A program made the translations under genes and the position numbers. Below are positions 25,598-36,700 of a DNA stretch of 64,000 nt, piece by piece. Origin of the DNA: Trichobilharzia regenti. Taxonomy: Eukaryota; Platyhelminthes; Trematoda; Strigeidida; Schistosomatidae. Position 1 is the first letter of the stretch. Each line of letters starts with the position of its first letter. The notes under the pieces were generated by a model. That model was not told the origin of the DNA and ran no database searches. It saw nothing but the letters and a program-made list of their open reading frames with translations. Where the stretch lies: assembly GCA_944472135.2 (NCBI GenBank), contig OX235263.1, positions 22,187,379-22,251,378 of the forward strand, given 5' to 3'.

Positions 25598-25975
25598 TGT
25601 CTTTTGACGGCTAGCTTATGTTCGTGGATACGAAGACGAAGGGGACGTCCACTTTGGCCAATGTAGTGTTTTTCGCAGTTGTTACAGTTTATTTTGTAGA
25701 TGATGTTGGTTTTGTCTTCTTTCGCTGTTGAGTCTTTTGGTTGACATAGAATTGAGTGCAGTGACTTTGTTGGTTTGTGTACGACGTCAATTCCTAAAGG
25801 TTTGAAGAGTCTTGTAGTGATTTCTGAGATATCCTTTATATATGGTAAGGCGATTTTCTTTGTGTTTTCCTTGGTGGCTTTTGTTTTGGTAGGTTGGCTT
25901 GGGGGTATATGTCTCTTGATGAAATTCCGTGGATATCCATTCTTTTGGAAGACGTCCATGAGATACTTTTCTTCA
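25598..25975 (-). pseudogene. Inverted Penelope-like fragment (arm of inverted repeat)
   Basis: The minus strand encodes YLMDVFQKNGYPRNFIKRH through HYIGQSGRPLRLRIHEHKL, essentially the same as residues encoded at about 26420-26797 of the plus copy. The two arms (378 bases, no difference noticed) are separated by about 445 bases. It contains the GIY-YIG-type YIGQ motif but ends before the rest of the nuclease. Confidence 0.85.
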
Positions 25976-25987
25976 ATTGCACTGACT

Positions 25988-27176
25988 TGAACAAGTCAAA
26001 GGAACACCCATGGGATCACCAATATCAGGTTTGATTGCAGAAGCAGTGATGCAAAGACTCGAAAACATAATTCTACCAAAGATCAAACCCAAGATTTGGA
26101 TACGCTACGTCGACGACACATTTGTAATAATCAAAAGAAACGAATTAGACAAAACTCACAACTTAATAAACAACGTCTTCAACGACATCAAATTCACAAG
26201 AGAAGAGGAATCCGAGAACAAAATACCATTTTTGGACGTCTTAGTCAGGCGAACAACTACAGGAGAATTAGAAACTCAAGTTTATAGGAAATCAACTCAC
26301 ACAGACCAAATACTGAATTACAACAGCAACAACCCAATAGCACACAAAAGGAACTGCATACAAACACTATTCAAGAGAGCAAGGACTCACTGCAGCACTC
26401 CCACCTTAAGAAAAATTGAAGAAAAGTATCTCATGGACGTCTTCCAAAAGAATGGATATCCACGGAATTTCATCAAGAGACATATACCCCCAAGCCAACC
26501 TACCAAAACAAAAGCCACCAAGGAAAACACAAAGAAAATCGCCTTACCATATATAAAGGATATCTCAGAAATCACTACAAGACTCTTCAAACCTTTAGGA
26601 ATTGACGTCGTACACAAACCAACAAAGTCGCTGCACTCAATTCTATGTCAACCAAAAGACTCAACAGCGAAAGAAGACAAAACCAACATCATCTACAAAA
26701 TAAACTGTAACAACTGCGAAAAACACTACATTGGCCAAAGTGGACGTCCCCTTCGTCTTCGTATCCACGAACATAAGCTAGCCGTCAAAAGACATGATAT
26801 ACACTCCCTCATTTCACTACACACAGACAACCACGGACATCAATTCGACTGGGACAACGTTCAAATATTAGACAAAGGAAATAACAAGAATGCTAGAGAA
26901 TTTTTGGAAGCTTGGCATTCCAGTGAATCATCAATCAATAGACACATCGAGATAGACAAAATTTATCAACCAATAAGAAAGAAACTTCAGACACAAAGGG
27001 TCAAAGTTCAAGTCACAGAAACAATCAGTTCCAACACAAGTAACCTAGAAGGTGTGAAAACACACATAAACAACCAATCACGTCCAAGGTCACCAGGAGG
27101 AATGATTAATAAACTCGTGGAGAAACCTAAAAGCTCACTTCAAATTGAAGTATGCGCTGAAGATGTCACCCAGTAG
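25988..27176 (+). CDS. Penelope-like ORF, 5'-truncated: RT palm to GIY-YIG endonuclease
   Basis: The frame is open from 25989 (EQVKGTPMGSPISGLIAEA) to the stop at 27174-27176. RT motifs visible are GTPMGSPISG, IRYVDDTFVIIKRN near 26098-26140, and KIPFLDVLVRR. The linker follows to about residue 200. The GIY-YIG nuclease then begins with NIIYKINCNNCEKHYIGQSG near 26685-26745, then RPLRLRIHEH and the SLHTDNHGHQFDWD segment. It ends with a Ser/Lys-rich tail of about 60 residues. The N-terminal RT motifs are missing, so this is a truncated copy, but the frame is unbroken for 396 codons, suggesting a young insertion. The ATG at 26010 is internal. Confidence 0.9.
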
Positions 27177-27239
27177 GGCGATGAAAGCTTCGCAAACTAA
27201 CCATCCAGCTCAGAGAACAAAACCACATCAAAATTATCC
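27177..27239 (+). mobile_element. 3' tail of the Penelope-like element
   Basis: Short non-coding stretch between the Penelope stop and the resumed minus-strand non-LTR sequence. Confidence 0.4.
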
Positions 27240-27480
27240 ACCTGAGCTACAAATCTTCTCTATCATATCTAGGGCTTTAGATACTATATTAGTCAAGCTA
27301 ATCCCTCCGTGATTATCACAGGAAGACTTGTCTCCCTTCTTGTATATGGGGATAATCAGTGACATACACCAAACCGATGGGACTTCTTCTGATTCCCAGA
27401 CGCTGCTTAGAACCTCAGTTAATGCAGATAGTAAACTGTCTCCACTGTACTTAAATACCTCTGGAGTTAGGACTTAAAAG
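27240..27480 (-). pseudogene. Non-LTR (CR1/Perere-like) RT N-terminal fragment
   Basis: The minus strand reads PEVFKYSGDSLLSALTEVL, then WESEEVPSVWCMSLIIPIYK, then KGDKSSCDNHGGISLTNIVS between about 27475 and 27285. This is the classic 'P..W....I.PI.KKGD...C.N.R.ISL.....K' start of a non-LTR RT (the Arg is Gly here). It is on the same strand as 24941-25597 and probably belongs to the same insertion, with the middle lost. Confidence 0.65.
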
Positions 27481-29617
27481 GATTAATGCCCAAATCAAAT
27501 CTGAAATCAAAATCTTAATGCTATTTATAACCATACACTTTTATCATGCAAATCTCCTATCAGTAAGTGGAAACTTTTCAAAGAAATTACTGGCAATAGT
27601 AAGCGATGTAATGTTTTTCCCTCTTGTGATGTTAATGCTCTTAATCAGTCTTTTATACGCTCCCCTTCTACTATAACCACTTCTAACGTTACTAATCATG
27701 TAGCTGATAACTTTCATGACTTTAATAATCTCGATGTTCCAAAATGTCTTAAAAGTCCTCAAGTAGCCTTGGCCCTGATGATGTACCTGCAAATGTTCTA
27801 AAACAATGTGCAGATGCTATATGTTCTCCACTAACTAACATCCTAAATGCTTCTTTCTACAAAAACGTTGTACCTGTTCCACGGAAAGACATTAAAATAG
27901 TCCCTGTCCCTAAACCTGGAAATAGCGAGAACGTAAAGTTCAGACCTATTGCCATTACTTCCCTGTTTCTAAAGCTCATGGAAAAACCAGTATTTCTTAA
28001 ACTTGAAACCTCCCCTAAAAGTTTTTAAGACCCCAAACAATTTGCCTATAGACAGGGTAGGAACCCTTTAGACGCTGCAGCCATCTCACACAACAGTATT
28101 GTCTCACCATTAGGTAAAGGTGCCAAATAGGTTCCTTGCACGTTTCTCGACTTCACTTCTGCTTTTGACTCTGTACCTAGATGTCTCTATGACACAAACT
28201 GAGTCCTGGGTCACAAACTGGTTGCATTCCTATTTCTCAAACAGAATACAGTACACCGCATACAAAGGTAAATCCTCCTCTGCTGTGCTCACTGAAGCCG
28301 GTATCCCCCAAGATGCCGTACTCTCCCCACTTCTCTTTTCACTCTTCCTACATGACCTACCATCTTCAAATGACATTAATTTTGTTAAATATGCTGACGA
28401 TATGACTTCATCTTTGCCTGTCAAATGTCAAAGTGACTGCTCCAAACTAAATGGCTTTTTAGCAGAAATCAACCAATGGTCCAAGGAAAACGGTCTAACC
28501 TTAAACACCTCCAAATGCCAAACAGTCAATTTCACCTTTAGGCATATATCTGACCTAAACAAACTGGTTAGCAGTCATGAGGTGTGCAATGTAGATGGAT
28601 GACACTGAAATAGAAACCAAGTCGGAAATTAAATACCTAGGTGTCATTCTATCTGCTGATCTTTCCTGGTCGTCTCATATCTTGATGATTTCTAAGAAAA
28701 TATTCCGTCTTACCTTCTACATCAAGAAGTTAAGACATTCTGGAATAAACTAACCCAACCCTTACTCTTACGATTCGTTAACTCATGCATTCTGTCTATT
28801 ATTCTCTATTGTCCCCCCCCTTAGTTTTTCCAGGGCTACTGAAGAAGGATTATATCTTATTACGTAGGGTGCTAAAGGTTGTCACCAGGGTAAGCAATGT
28901 GCCACTTAACCAGCTTGTTAATATTCTGGTCGACAGGCACTTGGACTCATGTGAAAAATTGGCTCAATCCATTTTATCTAACTCACACCACCCTCTTCAT
29001 TCACAACTCTCCCCTCGTATCTCATCAGGTAAAACCAGAAGGTTATATAGAAAACTATATACTCGCACTAGCAAGTAAAAACTCAACCATATCCTACTTG
29101 GCTCGTGTTCTGTACGATAAAGAAAGCATTAGGCGTGAAACTTTTATCTTATTAAATAGTCAGTAAAACAATTGGATCTCGTCTTTCCAACTCATATCAT
29201 TTATAGGTACAAAGTCTTCTTTCTTTCTTTCTTTTCCTTTTCTCTTTTTTCATTGCTTCCTGTTTCTTTGTTTTTTGCATTTTTTTTGTTATGTGCTGTT
29301 TTGTTTCTCTCTTCCTTACATACTCTACTTAAAACATTCTTCGTTCTTTCACACTCTGTATGTCTCGACGTTTTTGTTACCGCTTACGCCAGTAAATATG
29401 CTAGCAACTACTTTTCTAACACCTTCAAACATTCTGCTTAATTTTGGCTTTGCTACCGATATGCTAATATGTTGTTGTCAAAACTGAAACTAACCATAAT
29501 CTATGTATTCATTGTTAATGTACAAACTGGATGTAATACTGTAGTGAAATGCTGAGAATTCCATTCTGTATCACAAGTACTGTTTTGGAATAAAGCAAAT
29601 TATTATTATTATTATTA
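27481..29617 (+). pseudogene. Non-LTR retrotransposon (CR1/Jockey-like), RT and 3' end
   Basis: Translated over several frame breaks this gives an RT in order: SSLGPDDVPANVLKQ near 27750-27800, IKIVPVPKPGN and FRPIAITSLFLKLMEK near 27890-27985, FAYRQGRNPLDAA near 28040-28080, and FLDFTSAFDSVPR near 28145-28180. The 160-codon open frame 28120-28602 follows, with ESWVTNWLHSYFSNRIQYT, then AVLSPLLFSLFLHDLPSSND and the palm VKYADDMTSS. The C-terminal region runs to the stop at 29076. The 3' UTR ends in (TTA)n at 29600-29617. The 'GIPQDAVLSP' segment has D where the family has G. The copy is inactive. Confidence 0.8.
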
Positions 29618-30049
29618 AAAAGGGAATGCAGAACCAATCTCGTTCCATACCTTACACAGTCATATCGCTGTTAAGGGTGTTTTTAAAAAACACAACCCAT
29701 TCACTAAATGATAAGCTTAGCACACAAACTTGATATAATAGAGACAACCAGAGGGTGAAATCGAACGAGACTAGCTTCCCTCACGGTTACCAGATAAACA
29801 TCAATGTTGACAGGAACACAATCACCAAATTCTTCGAGTACACCTAGTGGCGGGGGAGGTATAGAGTGTATTTAAGAAATTTCAGTCACCATATTCATCT
29901 ATCCGTTATCGAAATTCTGCTGCCTCCAACCTACTCCGGTTCATCACCATGAAAAGTATCATCAACGTCAACAGGTTTTCTTAAACTACAATTCCGAAAG
30001 CAAGCTACGAAACAAATCCAGACGTTATTTCAGTTTAATTTCAATTGAA
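29618..30049. other. No gene recognised
   Basis: AT-rich DNA between the non-LTR tail and the SINE. No coding signal and none of the missing GMP synthase C-terminal motifs were found here. Confidence 0.4.
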
Positions 30050-30370
30050 TTTGAGATTTTCGCGTCGATTGATTGAACCGAAGTGCTCGGTCTCAGGCTG
30101 ACATGTCCGCTTCTTTTGCAGATGCCTCGTTGATGTTTGGGCATTTAATTAGTATTTAATTGGTGGATGGTGATGGATGGCTCTCTTGGCCCAAGTGGTT
30201 AAGTGGATAACGCTTTGGTGTTTGAAACTATGGGCAATGGGTTCGAGCCTCAGTGGGAACATCATCACTCACTGAGAAATGCAGATACATCCAGATGACG
30301 AGTCCCAAATAGGACGAAATGCGCATCAAGCTGGATTCCACTGCTAGTCACCACCAACCAATTAAATACT
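30050..30370 (+). repeat. SM-alpha-like SINE with tRNA-like head and hammerhead module
   Basis: The tRNA-like head at 30172-30255 has an A-box-like TTGGCCCAAGTGG and B-box GGGTTCGAGCC. The hammerhead segment 30283-30345 follows and the element ends near 30365. The lead sequence 30060-30120 is also found near 3170-3210 (inverted) and 22560-22610. Confidence 0.7.
30283..30345 (+). ncRNA. Hammerhead ribozyme remnant
   Basis: Stem II and its loop are perfect (GUCC, CAAAUA, GGAC) and GAAA follows. The stem-I strands CAUCCAG and CUGGAUUCC also pair. The upstream core, however, reads AUGACGA where CUGAnGA is required (first core base C to A), so this copy should be inactive or weak. Confidence 0.6.
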
Positions 30371-30559
30371 AGTTATTTTGATTTATCCTATGATATCTTA
30401 ATCCATAAAAAGTGAAGAGCTGAACACGATAGCTCAACGGTGTAGACGTTAAAACTCGATAAACTGTTGTTTCAAAAACAGAGGATTATAACAACAAGTT
30501 ATAAAAGAAGTATTAAAAAATAGGAAACAAAATAAACACAACTTAATAGTCTAACTAAC

Positions 30560-30781
30560 CTTTTGTGACATTTGATGATATCCTGCAATCATTTTTATCA
30601 GGCTTGTTGTTTCTGAAAAATCCCGTTCAATGTATGGTTCAGCGGCACATAAAATTCTGACTGCTAAGCCTGGACCAGGAAATGGATGTCTGTTGACAAT
30701 ATTTTCTGGTAGTCCTAATTGTCTACCAATTTGTCTAACTTCATCTTTATGAAAATCTGATAACGGTTCAACAACTCGACC
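30560..30781 (-). CDS. GMPS: GMPS exon 11
   Basis: 222 bases encoding [19 protein letters not shown] and [20 protein letters not shown]. The donor is AAAAG|GTTAGT. The conserved frame starts one base after the AG acceptor (TAG at 784-783, then an extra G at 30782), which leaves a one-base misfit with exon 10. Confidence 0.9.
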
Positions 30782-33700
30782 CTACAACAAAGATAATGAT
30801 CTTCCATTTTATGTAATTATGAAAATTATATATATATATATATGCAGACATGGTGTCATTACGTGATACACTCAAAATGGTGAGATGAAAAAAAACATAG
30901 ACAAACAAAAATATTTGAGTCTAGTGACCTAGTATCCTCAATAGCGTAACACACAAATCACAACAACAGATGTCTCATAGCACATAATGCTAACCAGTGG
31001 TCACCCTGTCTAGGGAATAATTAGTTTTAAAAAAAGCCAAGTGTATAACTGAGTAAACGGGGGAAGTTTGAACGATTCTGACCAGTCTGTGTAACTCTAA
31101 AATCATTTATAGCCTAGAGATAAGTGCAAAGCCGATAAGTGGTTGAGTGAGTGTATCAATTAACGTTCTGCTAACCCCCTTGGGTTGATTCACAAGAACA
31201 CATTTATAGTAATATTTCGAGGATGAAGAAAACTGCAACAGTTTAGTGTGATTACACAAAAGCGGTCATTCTCCTCTGAAATACTTACCAACAAATTACA
31301 ATGTATCAATAAGTCTAAGCACCCAGCACACACACACTTTCTGTAAGGCAAGTGTCACACACTTCAGAATAATTGTTCAGATAATGTGGATATGTCTAGA
31401 AAATAAATCAATGAGCTAAAGATTTGTAGAGAAAAGAACAACAGATAGACCGAAAATGTGGTTGAGAAACACTTCCATTGAGGGTAGAATTTATTTTGAT
31501 AAGGTCTCACAGTATTATACAATAATATTTACTGATGATCACGTCTTGAGCACAATTGATTGTTGCTCATAAGCATATCAAGGCACTTACACAACTCCCC
31601 AACTTCATGTATATATAATTCCACTATAGCACTAAGTAGTACAGCAAAACACTAAAGTAATGAAATGAAACAGAAGAAGAAACAGTAGAAGCGTTGGTGT
31701 TAAATAACTAACTATCCTCTAAAATTTATTGGGAAGATCAGATAACGTCAAAAGCAAAATAAAAATTAATTGGGAGACTAATAGTGATAACATAAAAAAA
31801 GAAAGAATGTAAAGCATCTACAGTTTTAAGGAAGAGATATCTGAGACTCTACATGCGATTCTTAATAAAGCAGAAATTAGAGTGGCATTTAAACCTACAA
31901 ACTCATTCAAGCAGGGACAAGCTCTGTAGGCTAAAGTATCCAGTAGACCCAAGCAAAACAAAATAATGTAATTTACAAAATACCTTGCAATGACTGTGAG
32001 TTAAGTCAACCACATAGGTCAAACTAGGAGACCAGGAGTAGTGAGATTATCAGAAAATAAGAATTTAGCCAAGGTTAGAATGGTTGACCCCGAGAAGATA
32101 AGTAATTTAGAAAGAAGCTCAGCAATTGCAATGCATGCATTAACACACAACCACACAATAGGGTGAGAGAGGGTTAAAAATCTAAAAAGTAATCTAGATA
32201 AGTGGAGATAGAGGTTGATTACTAAATCCTAGCTCATTGAGTCCACACCCAACACGTGCAATAGGAATGACTCATCACTCATACCAGAAATATGGAAAAC
32301 ACTGCTACCAATCAAATCAAGAGACGAGAAATAGTGGAATCACATACATGAAGCTGGAAAGTTGTGTGAGTAACTTGATATGATTATGAACAGCTTTCAG
32401 TTGTGCTCGAGATGTGGTCATCAGTAAATATTATTATATAACACTGTGAGACTTTATCAAAATAAAATTCATCCACAATGAAATTATGCCCTACGACAGC
32501 ACACAAGTTATATTCTTATTTCAATGATTGTGAAACACGTACTGAGCATAGGTAAGTTATTGATATGCGGTGCTTAAGTTGGCTATTGCTAACAATGGAA
32601 TGAAATAACAAAGAATGCTTGTGAACTAGCTGGCATTCACCTTACTGGCATACACTAATTAACTCAGAACTGTTGCACATAGAAATAAAATGCCTAGCAT
32701 AAAGTTATTGATAGATTAAAAACTACAAGGTGGCTGACTAATCAGGTACACAAGTAAAAGAGCATGGGGAAGTGTGTCAATCTGGCATAGAAAAATCCAC
32801 TGGCACCTCCCTCCCTCCCCCCACACACACACACAAAATCAAGCTTAGCATGAGATTTCGTTTGACAGTCATTAAGCATCACAAATAAGAAAGGAAACCT
32901 GTAAAACACAGAGTCTGACTGACAGGCTGAAACAGAACTTTGCACAGAAGTGCACCAGTTCTAGTTGACACACCCTATTCAGGTCACAGAGAAAGACAAA
33001 TGACAGATTTTCGAATGAAGATCAGCAAGCATACATGTGACGATGAAAGAATGGTAGCATGGAAAAAAACAACACAGTGTAAGGCATACAAGAATTTATC
33101 TGCACTATTGAGAGCAACTTCAAGACATATCACCAACAGTTGTCTCCAGTTATTGGTTCTTACAATCCTGAAGACTCCAACCAGGTAGTCTGCACCTCCC
33201 TCGTGGCTGGCTCAAATTAATTGTCAAAGACTTCATGGATTGATTCTGTGTTTTGGATTGTCCATCGCTAGCTATTTTCCAACCTAATCCTATGTCAGCT
33301 AGCAATGCTTGTCAAGGACGGTAGAGTATCGGAATACTGCTGCTAAAAAGCATCATTTATTCTAATTTCATGTAACAGGAAGCTTTATTTCGAATTGACT
33401 CACAGAACTAAGAATGTTAAAATTGCTTACCTGTTTTTGTAACAGTTGGACCAGAGTAGTTGTATTATGATGAGTCTTAATGACATCTGCTCGCTGACTG
33501 ACCAAATGAGATGCAGACTCGATGAGATCTGGCCGTAATGTTCCTAGTAAAATACATTTGTACCATAACCATGTTTACATCAAGCGAACAATGAAAGTAC
33601 AGCAGTATCATATAAAAATCTGATAAGTAGACACAAATAATTCTGACACAAATTAATATCACCAAGATGGCAATCATTGATTATTCCTGTGTTGTGGTGT

Positions 33701-36700
33701 GATTTGGTGGGGCAGTAATTTGTTTTCTAATGTTCCTGCTAACAGCGCTTAGAGGACATCCGTTATCACACTATTTATAGTCAAGTAGCGCATTATCGAT
33801 TTGTGAGAAAATGAACGAACTTGTCCGTTAAAATGACAGGAATTACATTGATTACTAGTGTTTCAGATCTTAGGTTTAAAGGCCATTCAGTGGATAAATA
33901 GAGTTCAGGCAAGACAGACTGAACACTAGGACAGAGATATAATGAATATTTCTTTAATCTATTATAATTCCTCGTGCACAAACCTAACAACATCTAACAC
34001 TTATCAAATGTCTTCAACCAACCAATAAAGTAATATTATGTAAGAATACTGAGGAAGCGTAGTATGGTAACAAATGACCTCTTCTCGAATTTGTAATTAT
34101 TATTATTATTATTGCTCCCTTGGGTTTCTAGTGGAACATAGGGCTTCAACTGCACGTCTCCATTTTCTTCTGTCTCCTGCTATACTTTTCGCCTGCATCC
34201 ATGTTAATCCATATTCTTTCAACTCCTCTTCACACGATCTGTCTGTCTGTCTGGATTCAACATAGAACTTGGCACCGAAGTGCACCAGTTCGAGTTGCCA
34301 CGTTCCAAATACCACACAGAGGTAGACAAGAAGATGAGTGAAGAGAATTAATAGAGTCTGACAAGTATAAGAGTGAAACAGAATGGGTAATGGTAGAAAG
34401 GAATATGAAAGATTACAGAGACTGAATACAACTGCGCCACTGACAACGATTTCGAGCCATGTCACCTATTGTCTCCAGCCATTGATTCCTAGAGTCAGTC
34501 CCGAGGGCCCCAACCCGGAAGTCTGCATCTCCCTCCCTACCTGACTCAGTTTAACTGTCAAGGATTTCATGGATTCTATTGTAGATGCAATGACAGATAG
34601 CTGTTTGACTCAGACTTAAAAGCAATTTACCCCATGCACGGGAAATAGACGGTTGCCTTAGAAGTCGTTTTTTAGGTGAGGTCGATGGCATAACATACTA
34701 TCGTTTGAACATCCTGAGCGAAACTCTCACTATGTTAAGACTTCCCGGGTCTTTCAAGTAGAACTGTGCACAAATGTGCAGCAGTTCACGTTGTCACAAT
34801 TCGTACAACATCAAAATGTGGCAAAAAAGGTAAAAGGTACTACAATGAGCGGAAACGTAACTGCTTCGAATTTTGCTAGCATAAGACGATGCTGCACAGA
34901 AGGACACATTCGCACAAAATCCTAATATGTATCGAATATACTCATCAGTTCAGTTATTTGGAAATTTACACCAGCCTTAACAGACTACTTACTGAAGAAA
35001 CATAAACAGAGATAAAAGTGATTCTCTCGGCATTTTTCAACTGACTCTCCTCTATGGGAAAAGCGACATATGCGGCTGTCCATCATAAGAACTATGTAAT
35101 ATGGAGTAGTTCGCTTGGCTCCATTTTACAACCTATTCAAGTAAACGTGAAAAAATCGGGATTTTCGACCACATGTCTTCTTCTTACAGTTCGCGTTAAG
35201 TGGAGTTGTAAATTATTGGATCAATAAGGCAAACAAATTGACAAGATGTAATGTGAAGTGTGGCAACTTGAAGTGATACGATTATGTACTAGCCATTCAT
35301 CTAGTATTACCATATCTCATAAAAAAGTTAAAGGTATGGTGTGCAAACATGCATACAGTTTCCAAGTATCATTACAATAATGAAATTAGATTAACTAGAC
35401 TTATGCTAACTGTAATTAAACAAAGCTTTTAACCTGACAACCTTCACTTTGTAGTCTACAGACTTATTGCTTGCTTTTCTTTACAGCAAAAGATAGTAGT
35501 CAGAGTACTACAGCCGAGACGGAATACTTCACTTCACTCTTTATAATTCCTTGCAAAGAAGTCGGGTTCTTTCAGCTTTGGAGATAAGCACCTTGATATA
35601 TGAACTGGGGAAATTTTCAACTATTCACCGCTGTGACCATGTCAGGATATCTGCTTTAGTAAGTTTTGTACAGTTAAATACAATGGGATTATGTAAAAGG
35701 GACAAGAAATAGTTACCGAAACCAATGAAGTATGTAAGTATTCCCGAAAATTCGATGTCTAAGATCAACCCAAGAGTATTTTGTTCATAAGTGTTGTCGA
35801 CAGCAATGGACCAGTATTAAGAGCTTCTCTTGCAGAGAACGTGAGAACCGAGGTGCTGCGTCCCAAAATAATTTTACAATTTTTATGAATCATTAGTTTA
35901 AGGTGGGAGTTTTACACATAAATGCCCATTGACTCCAGGTGTTAACCATCTAACCATATATCCTGAAATCAAAAGTTATCTTACCTTATCTACTGAGGTT
36001 TACACAGCTAGCTGGTTCAACTACTTTTCAAATAACACGTAAAAGTTATAACTGTTTAAATGAGACCCCATCTGATTGTTGGGTCACCTTATTATCTCCG
36101 CAAGAAAAGCACTTCACTCTGGATATTCGGTGTAAACTAAATACTCCTATGAAAAGCACCCGATTGAAGAAACAGACCTTTAGTTGTGTAGGCCATATAT
36201 GTGGCGACATTTTACATACATCAGCAAAGAATTTATTGAATGATTAAGGAGATTAATATAACACATACCTTGGCAAAGTATCAAACTGCTAGGATCCAGT
36301 TGAAGTTCAGACCAAACCTCTTGCGCAACACGAATAAAAGTATCTCCAATAATTTGTCGCTTGTCTTCTGGAAATATAGTGGCTGTTCTAAGGGGTCCAA
36401 TAGGAATGTTTCGCAGTTCCTTATGAGGATGCATGCCACCACCGCTGAGATGCGATTGTCTTTTAGCACCAGAAGCACCACCTGGCGAACCATGTGCTGG
36501 ACAATCTAACGTTGATCGATACTCCTTAGCACTTGGATCTGAAGCCTCTTCTGACATTCCTGTGCTCACTACTAAAACAATTTTTTAATTAGAAACTATG
36601 ACTTTCAAAACTACCAGAATCAGTTTGTGTCTTGGTTGGACTAACTGAGGCTGGGGCTAAAGCTTCTGTCATCACCTCCACATGAATCATGGTAGTTCCA

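Larger units (their letters stand above)
30783..33430 (-). other. GMPS intron 10, filled with retroelement debris
   Basis: A 2.6-kb intron. It contains a (TA)n run at 30828-30842, Penelope debris at 31481-32490 and a CR1-like 3' end at 32920-33310. 30850-31480 has no recognised feature. Confidence 0.7.
33544..36268 (-). other. GMPS intron 9 with retroelement fragments
   Basis: A 2.7-kb intron. It holds an RTE 3' end (34085-34240), a CR1-like 3' end (34245-34590) and a decayed RT-like stretch near 34930-35290. 33544-34080 and 35300-36268 show nothing recognisable. Confidence 0.65.

Noticed and set aside
25988..27176. Intact host gene of about 390 residues
   Set aside because: It is a Penelope RT/GIY-YIG fragment lacking the N-terminal RT motifs, despite the long open frame.
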